Positions 34,896 through 44,531 of a stretch of 64,000 bases of DNA are shown piece by piece. The stretch is from Stromatinia cepivora (lineage: Eukaryota > Ascomycota > Leotiomycetes > Helotiales > Sclerotiniaceae). The stretch's first letter is position 1; each line of letters starts with the position of its first letter. The stretch lies in assembly GCA_014898415.1 (NCBI GenBank), contig RCTD01000003.1, positions 2,790,001-2,854,000 on the forward strand. The letters run 5' to 3'. The translations under genes and the position numbers were made by a program. Under the pieces are notes generated by a model that was not told where the DNA came from, made no database searches, and was given only the letters and a program-made list of their open reading frames with translations.

Positions 34896-36270
34896 AGAGT
34901 GGATCCGAAAATGTAGTGAGATCTTTCATTCCTTGCACGGAAGTTTCTTCAAAGAACTTCCAAAGAACTTTCAAAGAGATGAAGTGAGATATCCTTATTG
35001 GATGGTTTACCGTCATTAGATTTAAGATGGATTACCTAATAAATTTTTCCGCTGCCATGAATCTATTAAGGATGAAAGACCATTTCCTACTAACAATCAG
35101 ACAGTCAGACTTACAACAGTTTTTGAAACAAGATAATTGAAAACAGATGAGAGAGTATTTGATATCAAATAAAAAAGCATCAGGCATGTCAAAAATCTTA
35201 AGTCTGCACTCAAGTTTCATGGGGAATTTGTGTATTTGTGGTCAACCTGACTAGGGAGGGTCGCTAAGTGCAATTGCTTTTTATGTTATGTCCCAAATTC
35301 GAAGATTTTGTTCAAGTAGTGAAATAAGAAGTTCGGGACTCTTTGTTGAGATGGTAAAAAATACGCGAAGTATGTACGCAGTGAACCAACCGGAGAAGTT
35401 TAAGACTCTCACATCAGCACCACTAGTCACCACATTGCAATAATTTTTCTGAATGCTGCAGAGAAGGACAATCCCAGAAAATCCTCACGCAAACTTTGCA
35501 GAATAGTAAGTTTATGAAATTAATGAGTGATCATGATTCCTCGGTCTGAAAAAAGCCCTCGGCCCGTTTCTTCACTCCATTTGAGCAAAAATGTATTGTA
35601 CAGGTGATTGTCTGTACTACATCTTCAATTTCATACGAGTGTTGTTTCGTTTCAAATTCCTACACAATCTCCTGTCCATTTGTATTGTTGAAAACATCAG
35701 CAGGTGCGGGGCTTTATATTAATGGCTAGCTTACTGGTCAATTATATCGCTTGATTTCGCTTAGTGAGGGGGGAACAATGTATTAAAAATTTTGATTTCC
35801 ATGAATACAACGAATGTACTCAGTAGTTCTAGGGCCTTACTAGTATACTATAAAGTATGCATCATATTCCATCAACTACTACAGATAGATAAGGCGTGAT
35901 AGTGAACATTCTCTGAACAACTAAGTCCATTTTTTAAATTAAAAGGATAAAGGAAAAAAAATAAGTAAATCTTCGGAGTCAGAAGCGTGAATTGGTTTTC
36001 GTAATATCACTTCACCCCCTCTCATCACCCGAGCATGGCAACTTTTGTTTGCGTAATTAAATGAATAATGAATCTCTGGGGACATGTTGTATATTGGAGG
36101 TTAGAACAATGCTTCTCCTTCCGCCGAGTTACCCCTTATGGCCACGAATGACATATGGCTCACTCAGCCTTAGCTTGCTACGCTATCCTCTTCTCTAGAG
36201 AACTCTGAAAAATCTCCCGGATACCAAAGAACATAGTCCAAACAACACCATCCAAGACTTTTCCGTTCCC
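34896..36270. other. Intergenic, no supported gene
   Basis: About 1.4 kb without a convincing frame on either strand; the minus-strand frames at 34810-35220 and 36170-36515 are chance or antisense to the gene at 36439. Its right end is the promoter of that gene. Confidence 0.4.
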
Positions 36271-36278
36271 TATAAATA
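36271..36278 (+). promoter_or_regulatory. TATA-like box upstream of small membrane protein gene
   Basis: TATAAATA, 160 bp upstream of the ATG at 36439, followed by a pyrimidine-rich tract (about 36283-36320) and an A/C-rich leader, a common arrangement for well-expressed fungal genes. Confidence 0.5.
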
Positions 36279-36438
36279 CCATCTCCCTCCCAACATTTCC
36301 TTTTCTTTTTTCTCCTCACCCAAATCAAATCCAGACAAGATAAGACAAACAAAAATCTCATCAAATCCAGACTCGAAAACAAAACCAGACATTCCAAGAT
36401 AACACATCAAGGAAACCAACACCCAAAGAACCGCCAAA

Positions 36439-36750
36439 ATGAACAACAAAAACAACATCCAGCTCCTTTCGGAGCTCGAAGACGAAATCTTCGAAGGATC
36501 CTTCGCATCCCTCAACTTGGAAATGACAAATCTCCGGGGTTCAATCTACGATGATCCACCGATCTTTGATCCAGAAAACCCCGATCAACCAGCCGGTGTC
36601 CTCCCACAACTCAGACAAACAGCCCGAGTCTCCAAGTTCATCGAATTGATCCTCTGGATCTTGGTGATTATCTGCCTCATCCTCTATTTTCGTCATCCTC
36701 ATCCCGACCCTACTCCTACACGCCCTCATCTTCCTCGGCCAGGTTTGTGA
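36439..36750 (+). CDS. Small single-pass membrane protein
   Basis: 103 codons without intron; ATG context CCAAAATGA is good. The N-terminal 60 residues are acidic and hydrophilic (ELEDEIFEG, DPENPDQP). One transmembrane helix follows (about residues 67-84, FIELILWILVIICLILYF), with a short His/Pro-rich tail (RHPHPDPTPTRPHLPRPG). No signal peptide, so it is probably a tail-proximal membrane anchor with the acidic part cytosolic. I do not recognise a family. The TATA-like box and leader support expression. Confidence 0.6.
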   Translation: MNNKNNIQLLSELEDEIFEGSFASLNLEMTNLRGSIYDDPPIFDPENPDQPAGVLPQLRQTARVSKFIELILWILVIICLILYFRHPHPDPTPTRPHLPRPGL

Positions 36751-37230
36751 AAACTTCGAGTCTAGATCTAGTCAATCCACGGGATGGCAGGGATGAGGAC
36801 CGCAGAGGGAAAAACGGTGGAGTGACGGTTTCAAGAGCAAGTGAGTGAGAGGTGAGAGAAGAGGTATCGACAAGTTTGAAGCCTGAATCCCTGAAGTACA
36901 TTTTCTTTTGTAATAGAGAGGAAAGACCTGGCCTGGCGTTCATTAATAAAAAAAACCACACAAAAACCCCCAAAAAATGAAAGATTTCTTTTAGAACTCA
37001 AAATACTACTGTTGTGAATATCGTGAATATCATGAAAATGTGACCATACTGATGAAAAGATAAATGAAATATGCATAGAAAGAAGAAGATAGCTGAATAA
37101 TCCGAGGTTTCTGAATGGACGTACCAAATAACTATAAGATACTTTTGACGCCCTTTAAATGATGTACATCAGGATATAATCGTTGCCGCATGTATCCTGC
37201 TACCACCCACTGTTCCACAAATTTCAAATG

Positions 37231-37747
37231 TAAGAGTTCTGGAATCTACTCACCGCACACCATTCGAATTCGTAACAAAATCCCTAAAAAAAAACCATGT
37301 TTTCTCATACAAAATTAAATATCGAATAACTTTTTCAATATTAAATAAAAATATCTAAAATTTCGCAATATAATCATTAAATATAATTGAATTATAAAAA
37401 TTTTATTTTTTATTTTTTATAATTTTTGTTCAAAAATTATACTAATTTAAAATTCAAATTTTTCAAAATTTCGAATATATAACATTTTTCTTATACAAAA
37501 TAAACGATTTTTTTTTGAATTTTTTTGCCTTTTTGATTTCGAATATATATAATTTCAAAACAAAAATATATAAAAATATTTTATTTAATATTTAATAAAT
37601 TTCGAATAATTATCTTTATATAAATACAGATTTTAATAAATTATCTTAAGTTTTCATATAAATATAATGAAGATTTGAAAAGCTGAAAAATCGTCAATTT
37701 TGATGTGATTTCGCTTAGTGTGTGGTGAGTCTGGATCAGAACTCTTA
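37231..37747. mobile_element. MITE-like element, 517 bp, TA-flanked
   Basis: Inverted ends: left TAAGAGTTCTGGAATCTACT (from 37231) and right ...AGTCTGGATCAGAACTCTTA (to 37747) match imperfectly over about 40 bp, including the ACTCACCGCACAC / GTGTGTGGTGAGT pair. Both ends abut TA, the target duplication of Tc1/mariner-like elements. The interior (about 37290-37700) is strongly AT-rich and non-coding within an otherwise normal-GC region, so it is a non-autonomous element that has itself been mutated. Its ends differ from those of the Tc1-like element at 18075. Confidence 0.75.
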
Positions 37748-38216
37748 TCTGTCAAAACTGAAAATGTATTTCAGCAAAAAGATTAACAATATAGAAGCCC
37801 GGGATACTGTATTAAGCAAGCCTATTACGAAAAGACATCTGAAACTTCAAAATATGAGAATGGAAACTAAGTATCATACCAAACATTAATGATATTTAGC
37901 AAACCTATCCTCTGAATATCAACAATAAATGTCAAAATTGCATTTCGGCAGAAGCAAAATATCTTCGAGGTCAAAGTAAAAAATGTGGTTACACTTGTAC
38001 TACCTGTATAGATTTCAACGAATCAGATCATGCATGGTACCTGCATGCATCCTTGCTGTCTGTTTGATCGCGCTATCTATCTATTTGTTTGCTTGCCATT
38101 CAGATCCGTGATAACTCTCCTTTTGTGCTTTGCAGCCCAATTTTCGACTAACTTTACCTTTATGATAATAGCCTACCAAAACCTAGAATCCGATCATCAC
38201 ACGATTATTCCTCAGA
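37748..38216. other. Intergenic, upstream of deaminase gene
   Basis: Normal base composition between the MITE-like element and ATG 38217. A short upstream ATG frame (38030-38290) overlaps the start and may act as an upstream ORF, but it has no other support. Confidence 0.35.
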
Positions 38217-39575
38217 ATGGTAGTACTTCCCTTGAAGCTTTTGCCTCTCCCTCCTACACCAATCTTAAAATCCAAGCCTGGCTTCCATAAAGCTGTCCGC
38301 CAGCTCCTTGCCAAAACTGATAAGCCATGCAAGCCTGTGAATTACAGAGGGAAGCCCCATATTCGATCAGCCAAGTATGTCCTCCTACATGAAGAAGAAC
38401 AGCATTTAGCAGACCACCTAGCGTCCCTCGCCCAAACATCCCCAGATCCATTCTGTGTTTCTGCAATCATGATCGAAGAGTCAAGTACTCCGCCGTCCCT
38501 ACATATCCGACTTGCTGCCAATAAAACACCAACTGCTAAAAGTGTTGCTGGGTTGAAAGATTGTTTGAAAACTGTGGAGAAGTTTGCCAAGACTGGTTAG
38601 TTTCGTGGTATATGTTATTCCAGAAAGAAACACTAATGCGTGTGTGTAATTCTAGGTACTGACCGTGATGAATACGAAACCACATTACTAAACCAAGTTA
38701 TCGAACTCAGTAAACTTCGTTTGCATTCTCGCATGGATTTCCAGCAAGCCCGCGAGGGTAGATGGCCACGCCGAAAATCCAAGAAACCCCTTCATACCCG
38801 AATTCAAATTCTTCTGGATTCTCTTAATAATCAACCATCTCCATTGAAAAATTCGATTCGACCTCTGGCCAGAAAACTCCCTAATCTTATACAAGCACTC
38901 AAGAATATTGACGAGACCATTGCTTCCAACAAAGTGGACCAATTACGAAAAGTAATATTGTCCAGCCACGAGATATCCACATTCAATGGTAGTCCTTCAC
39001 TAGAGCACTACCTAGATTCTCTTGCTTGCGGTGTGGAGATTTCTCAACATGGAACTGTGCTTACAATTGACAAGATCAGTCAATACTTGGACGTCTGCAC
39101 TTACTTGCTAAATCTATGTCGTGAGCCAAAATACCGACCTCTTTTCTGTAACATCACACTCGAACCCCTCATTTCGCCACCAGCCTCTCATCCGGATGGA
39201 GTAGTAGCGAGGCATTATGTTCATGGTGAGATACAGTTGATCTTGTACCATGAGCAAAACCCTAAAAGCCCGTCACCAAGGTGTATAGGATCCAGTAAAT
39301 CGGCTTGTTTCCTTTGTGACTCTTTCATCAGGAAACATGGCAAATTCCACATTTCGCATTCCCACAAGCGATTATACGAACGGTGGACAGTACCAGAAGA
39401 ACCCTGGATGATAAGTTCTTGCGGAGAGAAGTTGGACAATATACTGAAGGATATGAGTCGTGAGATACTTGATCTCGCAGAGACTTGGAAACGCCCAGCT
39501 AAATGCGAGAATAATGGTGCCGAGAGTAGGGTCCATTTATTAACGCTTCCAAAAAGTGCCAAATCGTCGGAATGA
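38217..39575 (+). CDS. OTT_1508-like deaminase family protein
   Basis: Two exons, 38217-38595 and 38656-39575, joined across a 60-bp intron (GTTAGT...TTCTAG) in phase 1; 432 residues. The C-terminal part carries the zinc-deaminase signature of this fungal family: His316-Gly-Glu318 (VHGEIQLILYHE), then CIGSSKSACFLC with Cys344 and Cys347, followed by HSHKRLYERWTVP. By family knowledge the fold is that of cytidine-deaminase-like enzymes, possibly acting on nucleic acid or nucleotides; the substrate is unknown. The N-terminal 300 residues are helical and uncharacterised. Its TGA overlaps the ATG of the next frame by four bases (ATGA, 39572-39575), and the two frames may once have been one gene. 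Confidence 0.85.
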
Positions 39576-40762
39576 GTCTGCCAAAAATCTCGGAGGCCGC
39601 ATCCCATCACTCCAATTCTGAAAATATAGCCTCCTTCAAATCTGGAACGAAAGAAGATAGAAAACGATTTCCTTCCAAGCTTATGTTCCAACTTGATGAT
39701 GCCAGCACGACAAGTTTTGATATTGAATTCGAAGATGAGGCCATGAATCCAGACACTATACGATTCTCAAACGGCCTGGCCAATTATGTGGAAAGATCAT
39801 CGATCAAATCACCCACAAAAAGTTTCCTAAAATTATCGAAGTCAACGCTCTATCTTCCCCTTCCCACCAAAATCGAAAAGGTTGAAGATGTGGTCAATAA
39901 AACACCTTCTAACCAAGCTTGGAACAACTCGATCAATAACTCTATCGATGTACCAGCCAAGAATTCAGGAATAAATCTTCCGAGAGCATCCAAATCATCA
40001 CCCCACCTCCCTCTCGGCGACGTAGCACCGATAGAGCCCAAAGCGCAAGTTTCTGGATCCAAGCACCTTCCAGTAGAACGATTAGCTGGCCCAACAGAAG
40101 CACTACCCAAGGTACCATCCGAAATGGGTGTTCTGAAATCCTCCAAATTATCACTCCATCTCCCCGTATCCAACAAACAACCAACCGAAGTGGAAGTCGA
40201 GCCCAAAGAAACCGGATCAAAATTTCCCCAAATTTCAAACTCTGTACTCCCCCAATTCCAGACTACCAGTCCCATCATACCCACAGGATCAGAAACCATG
40301 CCAAAATATTCTCCTGTCATCCCAAAGCCGCAGTCCGAACTTTCAATCAGCTTAAAGTCGCGACAACCACACCCAAACCCAAAATACCACCTCGACGACC
40401 TTCCCCTCAACCTCCCCATCACACCCAACCACCCCAAAGACACAATCATCCTCCACCTCAGCAACGTAGAATACATATTCGACATTCTCGACATGGACTC
40501 CGGATATCTCATCATCGAACGCAATAAACCACACGAGTCAGAAGCCGGAAACGAGCTTCTTGAAGAAAGACTACCATATGAAACGAAGACCAAAAAACCC
40601 CAAAGCATCAACATCAGAGGTCCCGAACTAGATACCGAAATCGTGATTTCCGGTACACAATCAGATGTAACTCCAAATGCAATAACATTTTCAGTGAATG
40701 ATGGAGGAGACTTTGGGATTAGTGTGAAGATAATATGGGGGAGGATAGCGGGGAGTAAGTGA
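39572..40762 (+). CDS. Pro/Ser-rich protein overlapping the deaminase gene end
   Basis: A 396-codon frame whose ATG overlaps the deaminase stop. Low-complexity Ser/Pro/Lys-rich N-terminal 260 residues contain three related segments (SKSTLYLPLP, SKSSPHLPLG, SKLSLHLPVS), an internal repeat of about 50-100 residues. The C-terminal ~130 residues are more ordered (DTIILHLSNVEYIFDILDMD, then IVISGTQSDVTPNAITFSVNDG). In a eukaryote an ATGA overlap is unlikely to give efficient independent translation, and the frame stays open about 45 nt upstream of the ATG. It may therefore be the C-terminus of the deaminase displaced by a one-base slip (AAAAA at 39551-39555) or an unrecognised splice. Function unknown. 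Confidence 0.6.
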   Translation: MSLPKISEAASHHSNSENIASFKSGTKEDRKRFPSKLMFQLDDASTTSFDIEFEDEAMNPDTIRFSNGLANYVERSSIKSPTKSFLKLSKSTLYLPLPTKIEKVEDVVNKTPSNQAWNNSINNSIDVPAKNSGINLPRASKSSPHLPLGDVAPIEPKAQVSGSKHLPVERLAGPTEALPKVPSEMGVLKSSKLSLHLPVSNKQPTEVEVEPKETGSKFPQISNSVLPQFQTTSPIIPTGSETMPKYSPVIPKPQSELSISLKSRQPHPNPKYHLDDLPLNLPITPNHPKDTIILHLSNVEYIFDILDMDSGYLIIERNKPHESEAGNELLEERLPYETKTKKPQSINIRGPELDTEIVISGTQSDVTPNAITFSVNDGGDFGISVKIIWGRIAGSK

Positions 40763-41982
40763 ACGGAAGGAAAGAAGCTGATCTTTTATATCTTTTCTGC
40801 GCACAAATATTAGATAAATGTCAGATGATGTCAAAATTGTTGGAAGGTGGAATCGAAAAATGATACGCTAGTTTTAGCTGGCCCACATCCGGAAGGCCCT
40901 TATAGAATGGGGTCTAGTTTAGAGAATATAGATGAAAAATTAAAGTGGAGCTTCTGAAGAGAGGCCCCGGATCAAGTACCCCAAACCTCGATCCTGTTGT
41001 CCAATGCGGACATGAGAAGTCGCCTTGGTTGACGTCAACTGCAACTTGCAGCCCACTACCCAGCCTATTGCCGTGGCACCCCCTACTTGTATAAACCTCG
41101 AAAGCGAAGCACATTTAAACAAAAACTGAATCAGACAAATCACAATCACGACCAATTTGCGAGCCTTTGAGGAGATTATTACTATTCATTCATGATATTA
41201 CATTTAAAAGTTGTCTCGTCCTACTAGTATCCCGCTTTCCTCGTATACGAGAGACATAACGCGCCTATCACACAATCATATATCCATGCCTTATTGTGTG
41301 CATTCGCATTTGCTTGCATGCCCGTTCCCAAAAGAGATCCCATCCATCCATCCATCCATCCATCCATCCGCCCGCCCGTCTGTCTATCCGTCCATTCCAA
41401 GAAAAGAGGGAAAACGATCGACGTAATAGACGTCCATCCAGTGAATCCCCCGTCTCCCCTTTCCTTCCCAATCCCAGCCTCATATCTTCAGTAAACATCA
41501 TGTCAAGGAAGAGAATATCCCTTGACTCATATCCCTCTCTGAATAATGCAAAATCCCATCATATCACTTCTCCGGACCAGCCAGACGAAACCTCCACAGC
41601 TTCTCGCTCCATGTGATTTGCTCGTCGCACCGAAGAAGGCACCCATAAATGAACCAAAGAAACAAAGACGAAGCACGCAAGAAATATGGCAACTACCACC
41701 CATTAAAACAAAATATATCGGGGAAGATTAAACAAAGAAAAAAGGTATAAAGCTTGCGTCTGCACAATACCAGGAAATCGTCATATACGCCATCAAAACC
41801 ATGCCACCAGGTATATCGAGATCAAAAAACACAACTCCTATGATCCACCACCCAACACTATCGGTGGCTTTAAAGGTATAAAAGAATGTTCATACAGCCT
41901 GCAATCGAGCGAGTAATCGGAAGCAGGTATTTCCGTTGAAGGAAATGCATCCATGATTATGGGGATGCGGGGTGGTTGCCAT
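40763..41982. other. Intergenic between convergent genes
   Basis: Contains the 3' regions of the deaminase-associated frame and the Ras GAP gene. Frames at 41211-41731 are driven by the CATC microsatellite and are not genes. Confidence 0.45.
41338..41369. repeat. CATC tetranucleotide microsatellite
   Basis: About eight CATC units followed by degenerate CCG/CCGT units in a pyrimidine-rich stretch to about 41400. Confidence 0.9.
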
Positions 41983-44531
41983 CTACCATCCTTTCTTTCT
42001 GGCGAAACGCTTGTTCAGGAGAGCAAGAACCTTCGGTACGTTGAACTGCACATACTCAAGGTCAAGGTCCTCTTGATTATCCTTTTGCATCTCAAGCAAG
42101 TCATCAAGTTTGAGATCAAGCTCCAAGAGGCCACGATTTCGTCCTAGTAAAGTTAGCAAAGATTCATACAAGTATATGGGAGTAATCCGTACCTTTGTAA
42201 TGCAACGAAATGACGAAAGTTCCGGGTAAAGGGCTTGTGAAGTTGAAGTAGATATTGGCTCTTCTGTTGTCAGGTACGTTACTCTTCTGAATAACGCCTT
42301 GCTTCTCCAGCTCCCCATGTGTGAATTTGTATGGTCCCAAAACTTGGTGCTTTTGTTGCTTTCTCTTGGTCCCTTCGCTTTGACTGCGAACATTGTGTAA
42401 ATAACTCTTGTAGGTTTCAAGTTGACCGACAAGATAAGTGTTGTGATCGCGAATGGTCTTGAAGACCTGATCGAGTTTTTGAGTTTCAAGAATAACTCCA
42501 TCTTTGAGGGACCCAAGATGTTGAAGTTCCTGCTCGACTTCATCCCGCAAGAGGCTGAACTGATCCGATTTGTCGATGACTCCCAACTCTTGCAACTGGC
42601 TCAACAATTCCATTGCCCGAATGCCTTTCCGCACCATAACAGCATCGTTGCGATACTGACCCGCTGCATCAGCAACTCGCTCGAGGCGAAGTGGTCTTCG
42701 TGCCACAGCACTGTTGCTTGGAATCGATCGCATGATTTGAACAAATGTTGATTTAGCCTCCATAAAGAAGACCTCTTCTTGAGTGATATCAAGTGCAGCC
42801 GTTAGATCATCAATCGCTGTTTCCCACTTGCTGAAGAGTGGCAGGTTGATTGCTCTGTTGTCCTTTCTGGGTAGTTGTGCTGGAGCCGGTCCTAAATCTG
42901 CTAAGATCACAGCCAAATGTGAGTTCTCATCCTTGTTGAGTTCGGCAGTGTGTTTGTCGAGTAAAGCGTGAGTAGCATAAACTTCATTGAGGGTAATTGA
43001 TAGCTCCAAATCCTTCTTTGATAGTGCTACATAGTTGTCCATTTCCAAACTTTCGTAAAAATCCTGAACTTCACATAGATCAAGCATAAACTTGTTGACT
43101 CGTTCCTTGTTGTGTTGAATGAATGGTTGAAGTTTGGCCATATATGGTTCCTTGGCATATGAGGGTTTGTTGGCAAGATTTTGAAGCATCTTAGCAATCA
43201 AGGTCAAGGTACGTCGAGGTCGGTCGGCTGGAGTTCCATCGATGAGCATATATGATTTAGGAGTGACAATAGCGGGGTTGATGAATCGCAAGAAGAAAAA
43301 GCCTCCAATAAGTGTGCAGATAACTTGGTCATTGGCATCCGGATACTTTCTCTTTGTGAGGCTTCGAATTTGTTTGCAGATCCATCGAATACCATATGGT
43401 GTTTCCTCCAATCCATCGATAATCGTCGTGAGAAATCCATTTGCAATCTCCATAAGCATTGTTAACCTTGGTTCGATAATAGCCTGGACCTGTGTATTGT
43501 CTGCTGCCTCCTCTGCAGTTACTCCTCTGGGCAGGGAAGCTGGAAGTCCTCCTGTCTCCAGCTCAATCTGTGCAATCATTGTTTCGTAAACCTTGAGGGG
43601 ATTGATCTCTAGGTCAAGATCCTTCAGCTCGATGAGTCCATTGATTCTGTCTGCCAACACCGTCTTCAAGTAGCTTTGGCCCGGACCTCTTCTAGTGTAT
43701 GTAGTCATCATGCGGGATACTGGTGTGTTCGCTCGGAGGAGGGAAGAATATTCAGGGGTGTTATCGAATTGATATGTCAAGACAGACTATAAAATGTGTA
43801 TCAGTACTGAAAAAGAGGTCAATCCACACCAAAGATGTCTTACTTGAAACATAGTCAAAAGAAGATGCTCTTCACGACTCTCATATTGATTTCCATAAAT
43901 TGTGAACATGACTGTTTGTAGTAAAGAATCAATCTCGGCCATAGTGACAAGGCGGCAGAGATGGGCGATGTGACGAGGTTCCGATTGAAGCAAGAACAAA
44001 AGATTGCCATATTTCTGTGTCTTTTCATCATTTGGGAAGAACCCTTCTTGTAGATCGGTCGCATCTTCTAAGTGGCTGGCTACCTCATTTTGCTGAAAGA
44101 AATGTTAGTTGTGAAACTTGCCCTACAGATTATATTCTCCTACCTCCTCCAAAGCCATGCGATTCTGAATCAATAATGCTATTCTCGAATCCAGATATCT
44201 AACATCTTTCTCCAGCACGAAATTCTTCTTTGACTGTGATGAAATCTTCGATTTGAGTTCTCGTAGAACTTTTTGTGCTACACAGATCCATCAGTGCTAC
44301 GTTCAAACCAATTGCGCCAAAATCCTCACCTTTGGCAAGATCATCCTCAATTTCCAAATCCTTCTCATTCGCAGACATAGAAAGATATAAGGTAGTCATA
44401 GAATATCTCTTTGATTGCCGGGCAGAGCGAGTTCCATCGTGTGAAGACATGGTATTTTGTCGGGAAACTGGTTGGAAAGAGGAAGATGAGGCTGTGGATG
44501 CCCGAGAAGGGGTTTGAAGCATTACACTCAT
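41983..44531 (-). CDS. gapA: Ras GTPase-activating protein (S. pombe Gap1 / Aspergillus GapA type)
   Basis: Five exons on the minus strand: 44531-44330, 44277-44144, 44092-43844, 43786-42193, 42143-41983. Introns are 49-57 bp with GT/AG ends and the total is 779 residues, close to the usual size. A Ser-rich N-terminus precedes a coiled-coil-like region ([16 protein letters not shown]..., about 66-115). The RasGAP domain follows, with Arg213 in [12 protein letters not shown] as candidate arginine finger and the signature FLRFINPAI (about 360-368). A RasGAP C-terminal domain (about 530-760) ends in [11 protein letters not shown]. It stimulates GTP hydrolysis by Ras and so damps Ras/cAMP or MAPK signalling in growth and polarity. 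An upstream in-frame ATG at 44567 gives 12 more residues and is not preferred. The 6 kb upstream is gene-free. Confidence 0.92.

Noticed and set aside
39850..40614. 254-codon minus-strand ORF
   Set aside because: Antisense shadow of the Pro/Ser-rich frame at 39572-40762; its Ser/Gly/Arg composition mirrors the sense codons.
42164..43780. Start of the Ras GAP gene at 43780
   Set aside because: That codon is TTG (Leu); upstream exons with consistent splice sites extend the protein to ATG 44531.
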